This document shows positions 54,601 through 62,157 of a stretch of 64,000 bases of DNA, one piece after another. Origin of the DNA: Flavobacterium humi (lineage in GTDB: Bacteria > Bacteroidota > Bacteroidia > Flavobacteriales > Flavobacteriaceae); assembly GCF_004745595.1 (NCBI RefSeq), contig NZ_SRLH01000003.1:248001-312000 (forward strand), in the 5' to 3' direction. Numbering within the stretch: position 1 is the first letter of the stretch; every line of letters starts with the position of its first letter. The notes below the pieces were generated by a model, which worked only from the letters and a program-made list of their open reading frames with translations, searched no databases and was not told the origin of the DNA. The position numbers were made by a program, and so were the translations under genes.

Positions 54601-55257
54601 GATATCAAAGACATGCATGTAAATTATGACGACCCTAAGCTGGAAACCTATGCCGCCAAAGTCAAATTCTTTGAACAGGCATTTGAATGGAATCTGATGA
54701 GCTACAATTTCTACCCATTCTATTGGGCTGATAAAAAGAAATGGGCTGATTTATACAATGTCTCAGAAACAGACGACCCAATTTTCCGTGCCTTTTTACA
54801 AAGTGGTATGGCAAGAGTTATCGTAACGGCACGACCTGGCTTTGAAGAAGCAGTAAACTGGTACATGGCCACAGGACAGGTATGGAATGGCGGACAGGTA
54901 CCCACTATGGACGATCCTTTATTTGTATCAATTGTAGAGGAATTGCGTGAAACCGAAGGCGAAGTAGAAGAAACATGGGAAAGCCGTGTGCCAACTTCCT
55001 TAACCATTATCCAGGCAGGAAGTGCCGGGCTTGAAGTAGTTCAGGCTCTGCCTTGCGACGAAGATTGTGCCGATTACAAACTGTTTGATTCAGATGGGCA
55101 GCCGGTATTAGATGGCAACGGAAACCAAATTTCAACCAATCCGTTTACACATTCCAATGATGTCAAATTGCAAGGTGTAGACAATGTCCCGGACGAAGGG
55201 GAACAAACACCTCCTATTTACAATCCGGGAGACGAAGAACCTCCTGTAGAATCTTAA
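51643..55257 (+). CDS. Giant cassette protein 1, uncharacterised family
   Basis: A 1204-residue protein with no signal peptide or membrane segment. Order seen: N-terminal helical part starting MSTEIKNTLFRFVTMRAPEL; coiled coil (about 225-290); variable beta-rich region (300-530); strongly conserved core from ~540 (PSGFGIKRLGIADYRKVEQE, a CCYVPGEVSHIEN motif and RRLRRTEDTTTS); Ser/Gly-rich stretch; charged helix (675-700); YRWVDKIYRNKV block; variable beta region (760-900); second coiled coil from ~926; conserved C-terminal domain (about 985-1170, with FYPFYWADK and GMARVIVTARPGFEEAV); acidic/Pro tail. I recall related uncharacterised large proteins in other bacteria but no function. Its promoter carries the repressor operator. 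A structural or scaffold role in a multi-protein particle is conjecture. Confidence 0.75.
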   Translation: MSTEIKNTLFRFVTMRAPELLEKETVDINFVKHPFSNPDYTGEITSDFLEAISSIPAGKTKALVLSETATGFASPVTKREQLHTSGLVSKKFYDFAVWLTANRTKVKYAEVVSKIEFGGIDAIENEAHINTLWENLFYQIITSKSPYIRETILSLLVADFFINNYTMIPDTDEACQKLAQARVIIPKILFEKEDVSAKRALLKEAFDALPLDTKELDKELDLILCKDKIESYKSIVDELKKAQNNYNKANQKAYDLAKKEYEATLAVLYANAEKVTKTYTNPTINLERSVTEYVDLVVPPFEFQKNPELDGLSLTGKVSDKTTSLISGIVDVNGYDTFDEVINHYETQIAEGSQHVFNNTESNQTVISSNGVILPATTSSSIVTANVFAVAANYTSGTIPLNLMFSGEAVGLDIIAANYSLTFDDETEVIGTSFIDTTTNNKLSVKIFGTGVNLFNRDNMVLKGIFTLSDGRKIHFSGNLVLTESPFSVIPGKIIDGGVLTYFLRGKGTYEMKSIVIPDPLELPDDVENPTDNGAVIQYIPSGFGIKRLGIADYRKVEQEVCCYVPGEVSHIENIMASEYKEKATRRLRRTEDTTTSTKEQEIEKLTDSTSTDRFEMNQEISSVLAEDTHIGVNVSVEQKWTGGSINAGADFASNTSSEESNSQAVTHAKEVTERALDRVVQKVKEERVSKIIEEFEENSKHGYDNRKNTQHVSGVYRWVDKIYRNKVINYGKRLMYEFMIPEPAVFHNVAIASRKQDPGFELLTKPLDPRSPGDSQLRLDNTFNSKYSFWVSHYNVEITSKPEDFVHVGKAFSFTTGEINGGEFDEVASGSEDIRIPENYAAVGALATWYWSPEPGFGIAVLLGGNRMPLNAYAPLSPFKGIIPFSYSALGHHSGNGSVDIKCQLTNEAKLQWQLETFNAIMDAYEAELDKYNAKLEQLKAMQEEKVRTNPLFYRQIENMVLRKNCIEYLASHDTLGKESLLANGDIKDMHVNYDDPKLETYAAKVKFFEQAFEWNLMSYNFYPFYWADKKKWADLYNVSETDDPIFRAFLQSGMARVIVTARPGFEEAVNWYMATGQVWNGGQVPTMDDPLFVSIVEELRETEGEVEETWESRVPTSLTIIQAGSAGLEVVQALPCDEDCADYKLFDSDGQPVLDGNGNQISTNPFTHSNDVKLQGVDNVPDEGEQTPPIYNPGDEEPPVES

Positions 55258-55269
55258 ATACCTAACTCT

Positions 55270-55302
55270 AAAATCCCTGCCTCATGCGGCAGGGGTTTTA
55301 AA
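55270..55302 (+). terminator. Intercistronic hairpin after giant protein 1
   Basis: Stem AAATCCCTGCC / GGCAGGGGTTT, followed by A-rich rather than purely T-rich sequence. It is related in sequence to the hairpin after giant protein 2, so it may be a partial terminator that sets relative expression. Confidence 0.6.
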
Positions 55303-55350
55303 AAAAGAAAATACATAACAATACTTGCAACCCTTTAAATAATTTAAACA

Positions 55351-58300
55351 ATGAGTACAGAAATCAAAAACACATTATTCCGCTTCGTGACGATGCGGGC
55401 TCCGAAACTACTTGAACAAGCAACAGTCGAGCAGTATTTCAATTTTATAAAACATCCTTCAGAAACAGGCATTACCGGCACAAGTGTTTTCTTAGATGCT
55501 GCGAAAACCATTCCGGCAGGAAAAACAAAAGCAAAATCCTTGGCAGATGCAGCAACAACTTTTGGAACTGGCAGCTCAATCAAAAAAACCCAAGATTTGT
55601 ACATCGGCAGCGAAGCCCTTATTCCTGACAGTCTTTATCGATTTGCTGTCTGGCTAACTTCCAATCGCTCTTCTCTAACAGAAGCTGACATCTTAGAAAG
55701 ACTTGGTTCTAATGGAGAATTCGTTAGTCCCATTGCCACTATGGAAAAGCGTTTCAAATTATGGGACAATCTTTTTTATCAGATTATCACTTCTAAATCC
55801 CCCTATTTGAGGGACCTGATTCTCTCAGTTTTGGTTGCCGATTTCTTTCTAGAACGCAGAGAGGATATCACCACAGAGAAAGATCACAGAAAACTCGCAC
55901 AAGCCAGAGTCATCATCCCAAAAGAACTGTTTGAAAAACAGGATATGACGCCTAAAAAAGAAGCGATGAAACAAGCTCTTGCCGCTTTGCCATTAAATAC
56001 GAAAGAACTGGACAAGGAACTAGACTTGATTTTATCCGCTGATTTAGTCCAAAAATACAAGTCGATTATAGAAGAACTGAAAAAAGCAAAGCAAATTTAT
56101 AAACGAAATTACGCAGCTGTCCTGGAAAGCGAAATTCGTGACTATGAAGAAATGCTGGCAGACCTGTATGCCAATGCCGAAACAGCTGAAAAAACAATCA
56201 TCGACCCGATAACCAATATGGAAAAAACTGTGCTGGAATATGTAGATCTGGTTATTCCGCCGTTTGTTTCTTCTATGAATGGATTCGAATTGGAAAATGA
56301 TTTTGTGGAAGAAAACACATCAACCGATACTTTTAACTTGGTAATTTCCCTTGCGGGTGAACATGGTTATGCAACCTTTGATGAAGTCATCAGCCATTTG
56401 GAAAAACAAATCGCCTTGGGCACCAAAAAAATCTTCAAAAACACTGATGTAACGCAAAAAATGATAAGTACCAGCGGTATTATATTACCGGAAACACCTG
56501 TAAACAATACAGGCGGTAATATCTTTACCATAGGCGCAACACGTATAGGTACATGGTCCCCAATTACAATGCTCTTCAGTGGTGCCGCGGCTGGAATGGA
56601 TATTATCAGCGCAAATTATCAATTAACCAATCTTCAAAATGGAACAGGCATTCAGCAAACTTCATTTTCAGACTCAATCATAAATAACAAACTGGCAGTC
56701 AAGATTTTGTTAGATGAAATTGCTTTGTGGCCTCCTTCAAGCTGTTCCATTGAAGGCATGCTTGCCGCAAGCGATGGAAGGAAGATCAATTTAGCTGGTG
56801 AATTCACCATTTCCTCTTCTCCTTTTACCCTTGATCCTGATACGTCAATTAATGATGGTTCACACATTTCTGTTATGTCTGGAAAAGGGACTTATGAAAT
56901 TATAGCAATTGAATTAGATCCAGAACTCCCAACGGATATTCCAGATGCTCCAGAAGACGGAAGCCTAATCAAATACATTCCTTCAGGTTTTGGGATCAAA
57001 CGCATCGGAATTGCAGATTACCGCAAAGTGGAACAGGAAGTGTGCTGCTACGTGCCGGGAGAGGTTTCCCATATCGAAAACGTCATGGCAAGCGAATACA
57101 AAGAAAAAGCAACCCGCAGGTTACGACGCACAGAAGATACAACCACGACAAGTAATGAGCAAGAAAAAGAGAAATTAACAGACTCGACCTCGACCGACCG
57201 TTTTGAGATGAACCAGGAAATGAGCTCTATTCTGAATGAGGACACCTCTTTCGGGGCACATGTATCGGCGAATCAAAGCTGGGGTACAGGAAACATTTCC
57301 GCCGGTGCAGATTTTGCCAACAATACTTCTTCGGAAGAATCAGACAACCAGGCGGTAACACACGCCAAGGAAGTAACCGAAAGGGCCTTGGACCGCGTAG
57401 TGCAGAAAGTAAAAGAGGAACGTATTTCCAAAATCATCGAGGAATTCGAAGAAAACAACAAACACGGATTCGACAACAGGAAAAACAACCAGCATGTTTC
57501 CGGAGTGTACCGTTGGGTAGACAAAATCTACAAAAACAAAATCATTAATTACGGTAAAAGGCTGATGTATGAGTTTATGATTCCCGAACCGGCGGCTTTC
57601 CATAATTATGCCGTTTCATCCAAAAAAGAGGAATTGGGTTTTGAAAAAATAGCAAAACCTATTGATCCTAGGATAGCCGGTGGAGATCTTGCCCTTGCCT
57701 CGCATAAAAATGTTCTTGAAACCAATTACCAGCATTGGGCTGCAGTGTATAATGCAGATGTGTTATCCCCTCCTGCCAAAGACAGTAGTATAGGAAAAGA
57801 ATTTTCATTCTCCGGAATGGGGTTGGATGGGGAAAAAGTCTGGGCCGAAAAAGCTTCTGTTACAGTTCCTGAAGGCTATAAGGCAGTGGATGCCAAAGTA
57901 TTTGCTACAGGAAAATCAATGATCAGTGCTCCTAATACGCATAACTGTGGTGCTGCGGCAACTGTCGGCAATCTGATTTTCGATTATTATAGAGACGGTA
58001 TCGACGCCGGAAGGGAGATTCCCAAACGAGGAACCCTGGAACAGCAAAGATTAATCTCAACCGATAAGAACATTCCTGTCACAGCAACATCATACGGCCA
58101 GTATTCGTTGGGATTGAATGTGACAATCATTCTGGAAAGGACACCTGAGTTTTTTGAACAGTGGCAAATTGAGACGTTCCAATCCATTATCAAAGCTTAT
58201 GAAACCGAATTGGAAAAATACAATGCCAAAATTGCGGAGCTAAAAGCACAGCAAATGGACAAAGTAAAAACCAATCCGTTATTCTATCGCCAGATTGAAA

Positions 58301-58989
58301 ATACCGTGCTCCGCAAAAACTGCATCGAGTATTTAGCAAGCCACGCAGCGTTGGGTGAAATTAACCTGATTAAAAACAAATCCGTAGACACCGTACAGGT
58401 AGATTACGACAATCCGTTATTGGAAGAATATGCCGCCAAGGTCAAATTCTTCGAACAGGCATTCGAATGGAACTTAATGAGTTACAACTTATATCCGTTC
58501 TATTGGGCCGACAAAGGCAAATGGTCTGACCTGTATAACATCTCAGAATCTGATGACCCAACATTCCGTGCCTTTTTGCAAAGCGGTATGGCAAGGGTAG
58601 TCGTAACGGCTCGTCCTGGCTTTGAAGAAGCCGTAAACTGGTATATGGCCACAGGACAAGTATGGAACGGCGGACAGGTCCCAACCATCGACGATCCGTT
58701 ATTCGTATCCATCGTAGAGGAATTGCGCGAAACTGAAGGTGAAGTCGAAGAAACCTGGGAAAGCCGCGTACCAACGTCCTTGACTGTCATCCAGGCCGGA
58801 AGCATCGGTCTGGAAGTAGACCAGGCTTTACCATGTGATGAGGATTGTGCTGATTACAAGCTCTTTGACTCCGACGGGGAACCGGTGCTTGATGGCAACG
58901 GAGAACAAATCTCTACCAATCCTTTCAAGAAATATGAGGCTGTAAAACTCGAAGGAGTGGATAACACAACGCCTCCGGTAGAACCATAA
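55351..58989 (+). CDS. Giant cassette protein 2, paralogue of protein 1
   Basis: A 1212-residue tandem paralogue of the preceding gene. The first ~18 codons are nearly identical at DNA level (MSTEIKNTLFRFVTMRAP). The core from residue ~545 (PSGFGIKRIGIADYRKVEQE, CCYVPGEVSHIENVM) and the C-terminal ~220 residues are strongly conserved. The central beta region (about 290-530) and the region 760-900 have diverged. The end keeps LPCDEDCADYKLFDSDGEP but lacks the longer acidic tail of protein 1. No promoter of its own is evident in the 93-bp gap. The pattern of fixed frame and variable modules suggests two related subunits with different binding surfaces. Confidence 0.75.
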   Translation: MSTEIKNTLFRFVTMRAPKLLEQATVEQYFNFIKHPSETGITGTSVFLDAAKTIPAGKTKAKSLADAATTFGTGSSIKKTQDLYIGSEALIPDSLYRFAVWLTSNRSSLTEADILERLGSNGEFVSPIATMEKRFKLWDNLFYQIITSKSPYLRDLILSVLVADFFLERREDITTEKDHRKLAQARVIIPKELFEKQDMTPKKEAMKQALAALPLNTKELDKELDLILSADLVQKYKSIIEELKKAKQIYKRNYAAVLESEIRDYEEMLADLYANAETAEKTIIDPITNMEKTVLEYVDLVIPPFVSSMNGFELENDFVEENTSTDTFNLVISLAGEHGYATFDEVISHLEKQIALGTKKIFKNTDVTQKMISTSGIILPETPVNNTGGNIFTIGATRIGTWSPITMLFSGAAAGMDIISANYQLTNLQNGTGIQQTSFSDSIINNKLAVKILLDEIALWPPSSCSIEGMLAASDGRKINLAGEFTISSSPFTLDPDTSINDGSHISVMSGKGTYEIIAIELDPELPTDIPDAPEDGSLIKYIPSGFGIKRIGIADYRKVEQEVCCYVPGEVSHIENVMASEYKEKATRRLRRTEDTTTTSNEQEKEKLTDSTSTDRFEMNQEMSSILNEDTSFGAHVSANQSWGTGNISAGADFANNTSSEESDNQAVTHAKEVTERALDRVVQKVKEERISKIIEEFEENNKHGFDNRKNNQHVSGVYRWVDKIYKNKIINYGKRLMYEFMIPEPAAFHNYAVSSKKEELGFEKIAKPIDPRIAGGDLALASHKNVLETNYQHWAAVYNADVLSPPAKDSSIGKEFSFSGMGLDGEKVWAEKASVTVPEGYKAVDAKVFATGKSMISAPNTHNCGAAATVGNLIFDYYRDGIDAGREIPKRGTLEQQRLISTDKNIPVTATSYGQYSLGLNVTIILERTPEFFEQWQIETFQSIIKAYETELEKYNAKIAELKAQQMDKVKTNPLFYRQIENTVLRKNCIEYLASHAALGEINLIKNKSVDTVQVDYDNPLLEEYAAKVKFFEQAFEWNLMSYNLYPFYWADKGKWSDLYNISESDDPTFRAFLQSGMARVVVTARPGFEEAVNWYMATGQVWNGGQVPTIDDPLFVSIVEELRETEGEVEETWESRVPTSLTVIQAGSIGLEVDQALPCDEDCADYKLFDSDGEPVLDGNGEQISTNPFKKYEAVKLEGVDNTTPPVEP

Positions 58990-59007
58990 TCAAAATTATA
59001 TAACCAT

Positions 59008-59040
59008 AGAATCCCTGTCTTGGCAGGCGGGGATTCTTTA
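59008..59040 (+). terminator. Intercistronic hairpin after giant protein 2
   Basis: Stem AGAATCCC / GGGATTCT around a 14-base loop, followed by TTTAAAAAA. It is similar in sequence to the hairpin at 55270-55302, indicating that gene plus hairpin were duplicated as a unit. Confidence 0.6.
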
Positions 59041-59053
59041 AAAAACAAATTGT

Positions 59054-61207
59054 ATGAGCACATATAACGGAATGCCCGTCGTTTTCGATGACGAGCAGGA
59101 TAAGGGTTTGTTGGGGAGTTTGTTTCCGATGGGTGCAAATCCATTAGGATTTACTGGCGGATTGCCAAACCAGAATTATTATAAAAGCCCTTTTGCAGAA
59201 TTATTAAGACCTAACGATGGGACGTTGATTAAAACTGATGATCCTATCACTGTTTTCGAAAACAACTTCTCTTATACTATAGATGTAAAAATGTATGACA
59301 ATGGGTATGAAATTATAAATGCCTATAACAAAACAACTGTAAAAGAAAGAGACATCATTTTCTTCTGTGAAAAAAACAATCCAAATAAATCAAACTTATT
59401 CGGGACTTTTGTCTTAGTGAAATATGGTAGCAAATATAAAGATTTGCTAAATGACTTGATAAGTGGCAAAACTGTGCCAATTGCTTCCCATAGGAAAAAC
59501 AGCACTGTCTCTAAAATCATTAAAACTTTTAACGACGAGGTAACTGACAACTTCTCAATATTGACAAAAATATTTTCTGTTGACATAGAAGAAAGCAAAG
59601 TAAAATCCATCATGTCCAATGAACTCTATGCAAACAGTTCATCCACCAAAACCATAAAAGACATCTATGAATGGTACAATAATACTATTTCAACTGTTGT
59701 AAATGGAATAACCGGTTGGCTTGAAGGAATCAAATTTACCGAAAAGGACTATATCCCGCAAAACAAGCCAATGCTTTCTGAAGCTATAAAAAACGCACTG
59801 GATGCAGCAAAAAAAGGAACCGATTATTTAATGCCTGATGCCATTGAGAATTTTATATCCAATAGTTTTGAGACGGCGCTTTCGCAAATAAAAAACTTCA
59901 TAAAAGGCAGCTTGCCTCAACCTTGGGTGCTTTTCTTAAAAAAAATATACGGCACAATCCAGGGAATGTTGAGCATCTTTAAAGAAGGGGTCACCAAAAT
60001 GGCTGATTTTGCCGGAGAAGCCTTTTTGCTTTTTAAAGCATTGCTTATGGGCGTTGCAAATGGCTTACTGTCAACAGTGCAAACACTGCTAAGTGCCATT
60101 GGTTGGTTGTTAGAAAAAAACAGCTACAAAATAATCACTGGCGAATTCCAAAAAGAATTACAAGGCAAATTAGAATTCATTGAAGACTTTTTTGATTTGA
60201 TTAGTGAAAAAGCTGCTGATTTTTTTAGTGGGATACGAAGCCTGATTAATGATTTCAGCCTGGATAAAATCAAAGACATCCTAGGTATTTTTGGCGACAA
60301 AACAAAAGGTCTTACAAAATATGATTATGCTTATTTTACGGGTTCATTTGTTTTTGAAGTCATTCTGGGAGTAATCCTGGCCTATTTTACAGGAGGTGCA
60401 ACTGCAGTTGCCGAAGCGGCAAACCTAGCCGAAAAAGTGACCGCGATGCTTCGCCTGGTAGCCCGGGAGGTCATCTCTACAGCTACGATGGGTGCCATAG
60501 ATATTTTACAGCTTTTTAAAGTTTTAATTACTAAATTTGTTCAGGCCTGTAAAAATGGATGGAAGGGATTTAAGCAGTTTTTAGAGAATTTGCTCAAAAA
60601 CAAGACTGATGATATCGTTCAGGAGGAAGGGAAGGTTTTGGATGAGGCTTTTGATGGAGTTTCCTTAATAAACAGAGGCAAATATCTCGGACAAGTATTA
60701 GAGGAAATTGATATTCAAAAAATTAAAGCTTTTTTAACAACTCACAATGTTGATTTACAAATTGGCAAAGGAGATGGAATTATTGAAGTGACTGAATATT
60801 TTTACCCTTCAGGTAATATAGTAAAATTACATCCTCATCAAGCCGCAATGTTTATTACTAATGGGGAAACAATGAAACTTGTACTAAGAGAAAAAGCAAC
60901 CTTATATGAAGCCTTTCACGAATTAATGCATTTCAGAGATTGCCAAAAAATTGGAAAAAAAGCATTTCTAAAAAAACCTTTAGTTGAAAGAGAAAAATAT
61001 GTCTATGACAAAATGGTAAGATACTCTGAATACTTGAATAAAAAAGAGCTTAAACACGCTGAAGATTATATTAACTTCCATTATTATGAAGCTCGTTTAA
61101 CAGACAATATTGGAAATCCATTAAAAGAAGTTTTGCCGCTGAATCTTGATAGTTTTCCAAAGAAAAGACAAGAAATAAATATTGATAAAATTTTAAAACT
61201 AAAATAA
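59054..61207 (+). CDS. Polymorphic-type toxin with C-terminal zincin metallopeptidase domain
   Basis: A 717-residue protein without a signal peptide. Residues 1-120 form an unknown beta-rich lead region (MSTYNGMPVVFDDEQDKGLL). Residues ~200-540 are long amphipathic helices, including hydrophobic stretches (GSFVFEVILGVILAYFTGG near 440) that could insert into membranes. The last ~170 residues hold H622-E-L-M-H626 in AFHELMHFRDC, then REKYVYDKM and KKELKHAEDYI, closely resembling the Tox-MPTase4 zincin toxin domain. The C-terminal part looks more AT-rich, fitting an exchangeable toxin tip. A small gene follows after 1 bp as candidate immunity. Confidence 0.78.
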   Translation: MSTYNGMPVVFDDEQDKGLLGSLFPMGANPLGFTGGLPNQNYYKSPFAELLRPNDGTLIKTDDPITVFENNFSYTIDVKMYDNGYEIINAYNKTTVKERDIIFFCEKNNPNKSNLFGTFVLVKYGSKYKDLLNDLISGKTVPIASHRKNSTVSKIIKTFNDEVTDNFSILTKIFSVDIEESKVKSIMSNELYANSSSTKTIKDIYEWYNNTISTVVNGITGWLEGIKFTEKDYIPQNKPMLSEAIKNALDAAKKGTDYLMPDAIENFISNSFETALSQIKNFIKGSLPQPWVLFLKKIYGTIQGMLSIFKEGVTKMADFAGEAFLLFKALLMGVANGLLSTVQTLLSAIGWLLEKNSYKIITGEFQKELQGKLEFIEDFFDLISEKAADFFSGIRSLINDFSLDKIKDILGIFGDKTKGLTKYDYAYFTGSFVFEVILGVILAYFTGGATAVAEAANLAEKVTAMLRLVAREVISTATMGAIDILQLFKVLITKFVQACKNGWKGFKQFLENLLKNKTDDIVQEEGKVLDEAFDGVSLINRGKYLGQVLEEIDIQKIKAFLTTHNVDLQIGKGDGIIEVTEYFYPSGNIVKLHPHQAAMFITNGETMKLVLREKATLYEAFHELMHFRDCQKIGKKAFLKKPLVEREKYVYDKMVRYSEYLNKKELKHAEDYINFHYYEARLTDNIGNPLKEVLPLNLDSFPKKRQEINIDKILKLK

Positions 61208-61208
61208 G

Positions 61209-61487
61209 ATGATTACAAAGGAGCAGGCAATAGAAAACGTTAAAAAGTATATCTCGAAAAAAAATAGAGAATATATTGAAGTAGTTTCTGATAGAGTCAA
61301 TTTTGAAGAACAAAAATATATTAACTATGGCAAATTTGAAGAGCAAAAAAAGGATATATTCACGGTAACTTGTAAACTAGAAGGATATACAGATCCTATT
61401 CTTCATTTTATTACTGTAGATGCTGAAACTGGAGAGATTTTATTTACAACAACTCCTCATGGCTATGCAGAAGAATGGGAAGAATAA
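61209..61487 (+). CDS. Putative immunity protein for the metallopeptidase toxin
   Basis: A 92-residue acidic soluble protein starting 1 bp after the toxin stop codon and ending before a terminator. It begins MITKEQAIENVKKYISKK and ends TTPHGYAEEWEE, with a strand-rich middle ending in HFITVDAETGEILF, a layout reminiscent of small PepSY/NTF2-like immunity proteins. No signal peptide, so it would act in the cytoplasm. Like the toxin tip it is AT-rich. The role is inferred from toxin-adjacent position, size and charge. Confidence 0.7.
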   Translation: MITKEQAIENVKKYISKKNREYIEVVSDRVNFEEQKYINYGKFEEQKKDIFTVTCKLEGYTDPILHFITVDAETGEILFTTTPHGYAEEWEE

Positions 61488-61502
61488 ATTTTGTCCCGAT
61501 AG

Positions 61503-61521
61503 CGCGGATTTGTAATTCGCG
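61503..61521. repeat. REP-like imperfect palindrome
   Basis: CGCGGATT-TGT-AATTCGCG is an 8-bp stem (one wobble) with a 3-base loop, preceded by CCCGATAG, 16 bp after the immunity stop codon. It is GC-rich in an AT-rich setting. From memory, GCGCGGATTTGCAATCCGCG-like motifs recur in Bacteroidota genomes. Confidence 0.5.
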
Positions 61522-61533
61522 TCTAACAACCTC

Positions 61534-61563
61534 AAAACCCCAACAAATAGTTGGGGTTTCTTT
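61534..61563 (+). terminator. Terminator after the toxin/immunity genes
   Basis: Stem AAACCCCAAC / GTTGGGGTTT with a 5-base loop and a TCTTTT tail; it separates the toxin operon from the peptidase/phospholipase operon. Confidence 0.8.
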
Positions 61564-61575
61564 TATCTACAACAT

Positions 61576-61638
61576 TATATTTGTTAGATTATTTTCATCT
61601 AATATATTTGTTTTATAAGATTATTTTCTTTATATTTG
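61576..61638 (+). promoter_or_regulatory. Triple tandem promoter/operator of the M15 peptidase operon
   Basis: TATATTTG occurs at 61576, 61603 and 61631, spaced 27 and 28 bp. The TTG of each copy lies 19-20 bp before the next, so each can serve as the next -33. Between copies lie operator-like AGATTATTTTCATCT (61586-61600) and AGATTATTTTC (61618-61628). The block is thus an imperfect tandem repeat of promoter plus operator. Confidence 0.6.
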
Positions 61639-61662
61639 TACTATTAATATATGAATATAATC

Positions 61663-62157
61663 ATGGACAAATACACGTTAACCCAAATCTCAACCCTGCA
61701 TCCTTCCGTACGTTTGGAAGCCAGCCAGATTATCCAAGTCTGCAACTTCGCCCTCAAAGGCAGGGCCAAAGTCCGGATCACCCAAGGATTCCGCTCTTTC
61801 AAGGAGCAGGAAATCCTCTATGCGCAGGGAAGGACAAAGCCCGGCAGGAAGCTCACCAACGCAAAACCGGGCGAATCCATCCACAATTACGGATTCGCCG
61901 TAGACATCTGCCTCATTATTGACGGTAAAACAGCTTCCTGGGACACCGCCCGGGACTGGGACAACGACAAAATCGCAGACTGGTACGAATGTGTGAAAAT
62001 TTTTGCGAAATTTGGTTGGGAATGGGGCGGGAACTGGAAAGAATTCAAGGACCTCTCACATTTCGACAAACGGGGCCGCAACAATTGGCGAGACCTCATC
62101 ACCCTAAAACAAGACACTAACGGATACTGTATCCTGAAAAAACAATACGATGCCTAA
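61663..62157 (+). CDS. M15-family peptidoglycan peptidase, endolysin-like
   Basis: A 164-residue zinc peptidase of the M15 (VanY/L-Ala-D-Glu peptidase) group. Zinc ligands are His74 and Asp81 in ESIHNYGFAVDI and His133 in DLSHFD; the family core GFRSFKEQEILYAQGR is intact. There is no signal peptide, as in phage endolysins needing a holin or membrane damage to reach the wall. The ATG at 61663 is preferred; one 12 bases upstream would leave almost no leader after the nearest -7 element. The 3' end overlaps the patatin gene by 8 bp. Confidence 0.87.
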   Translation: MDKYTLTQISTLHPSVRLEASQIIQVCNFALKGRAKVRITQGFRSFKEQEILYAQGRTKPGRKLTNAKPGESIHNYGFAVDICLIIDGKTASWDTARDWDNDKIADWYECVKIFAKFGWEWGGNWKEFKDLSHFDKRGRNNWRDLITLKQDTNGYCILKKQYDA

